The translations under genes were made by a program, and so were the position numbers. From positions 1-6,395 of the forward strand of contig CALZMA010000060.1 in assembly GCA_945788445.1 (NCBI GenBank): 6,395 nucleotides of DNA. Direction: 5' to 3'. The notes under the pieces were generated by a model. It was not told the origin of the DNA and did not search any database. It saw only the letters and a list, made by a program, of their open reading frames with translations. This stretch comes from an uncultured Bacteroidales bacterium (GTDB lineage Bacteria > Bacteroidota > Bacteroidia > Bacteroidales > Bacteroidaceae). Below are positions 6,367-6,395 of the stretch, piece by piece; positions within the stretch are counted from its first letter, which is position 1, and each line of letters begins with the position of its first letter.

Positions 6367-6395
6367 GTTCAACGTGAGGCCCCCAGGGCTGGCCT
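6367..6395. repeat. Partial copy of the left-edge repeat, cut by the window end
   Basis: GTTCAACGTGAGGCCC (6367-6382), followed by AGGGCT and GGCCT, aligns with 58-88 (GTTCAACG, then AGGCCC, GGGCT, GACCT). There is a 2-nt gap and a few substitutions. It also keeps the hairpin, here GCCC-CCA-GGGC (6379-6389) in place of GCCC-GAA-GGGC. A second composite palindrome probably continues beyond the window. Confidence 0.6.

Overview
The window looks like chromosomal DNA from a GC-rich member of the Bacteroidales (Bacteroidota), something in the Prevotella/Alloprevotella/Porphyromonas range. The reasons are: all three genes encode exported proteins with a signal peptide that ends A|Q, as is typical of the phylum; two of them end in a T9SS-like C-terminal sorting domain; the promoter-like sites fit TAnnTTTG, not the sigma70 -10/-35; and no start codon has a Shine-Dalgarno sequence. 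The genus cannot be fixed from the sequence.

All three convincing genes lie on the minus strand. Read in that direction, the order is as follows. A promoter-like site (about 6247-6278) precedes a 648-aa secreted protein (4230-6176). A 73-bp gap with a perfect 10-bp stem-loop follows. Next is a 630-aa secreted paralogue with an Omp28/thioredoxin-like domain and an intact CTAC motif (2264-4156). A 431-bp intergenic stretch then holds a short coding-like remnant (2101-2229), a very strong 27-bp hairpin (1980-2059) and a second promoter-like site (1861-1868). The last gene encodes a 500-aa GHL10/DUF187-family glycoside hydrolase with a C-terminal FN3-like domain (330-1832).

Below base 330 there is no gene. 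A composite palindromic element (about 64-267) consists of six small hairpins arranged as nested inverted repeats, with a 32-bp perfect outer arm. A related repeat motif begins at the extreme right edge (6367-6395), so the three-gene block appears to be bracketed by copies of one dispersed repeat family.

Functionally, the 648-aa and 630-aa proteins look like a tandem duplication of a surface or secreted protein. One copy kept a redox-type CxxC and the other lost both cysteines, so a division of labour, or a binding/redox pair, is possible but unproven. The GHL10 protein is probably a periplasmic or surface glycosidase and seems to be an independent transcription unit. I found no CRISPR array, tRNA, rRNA, transposase or defence gene. 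The long plus-strand ORFs are antisense shadows caused by high GC at third codon positions.
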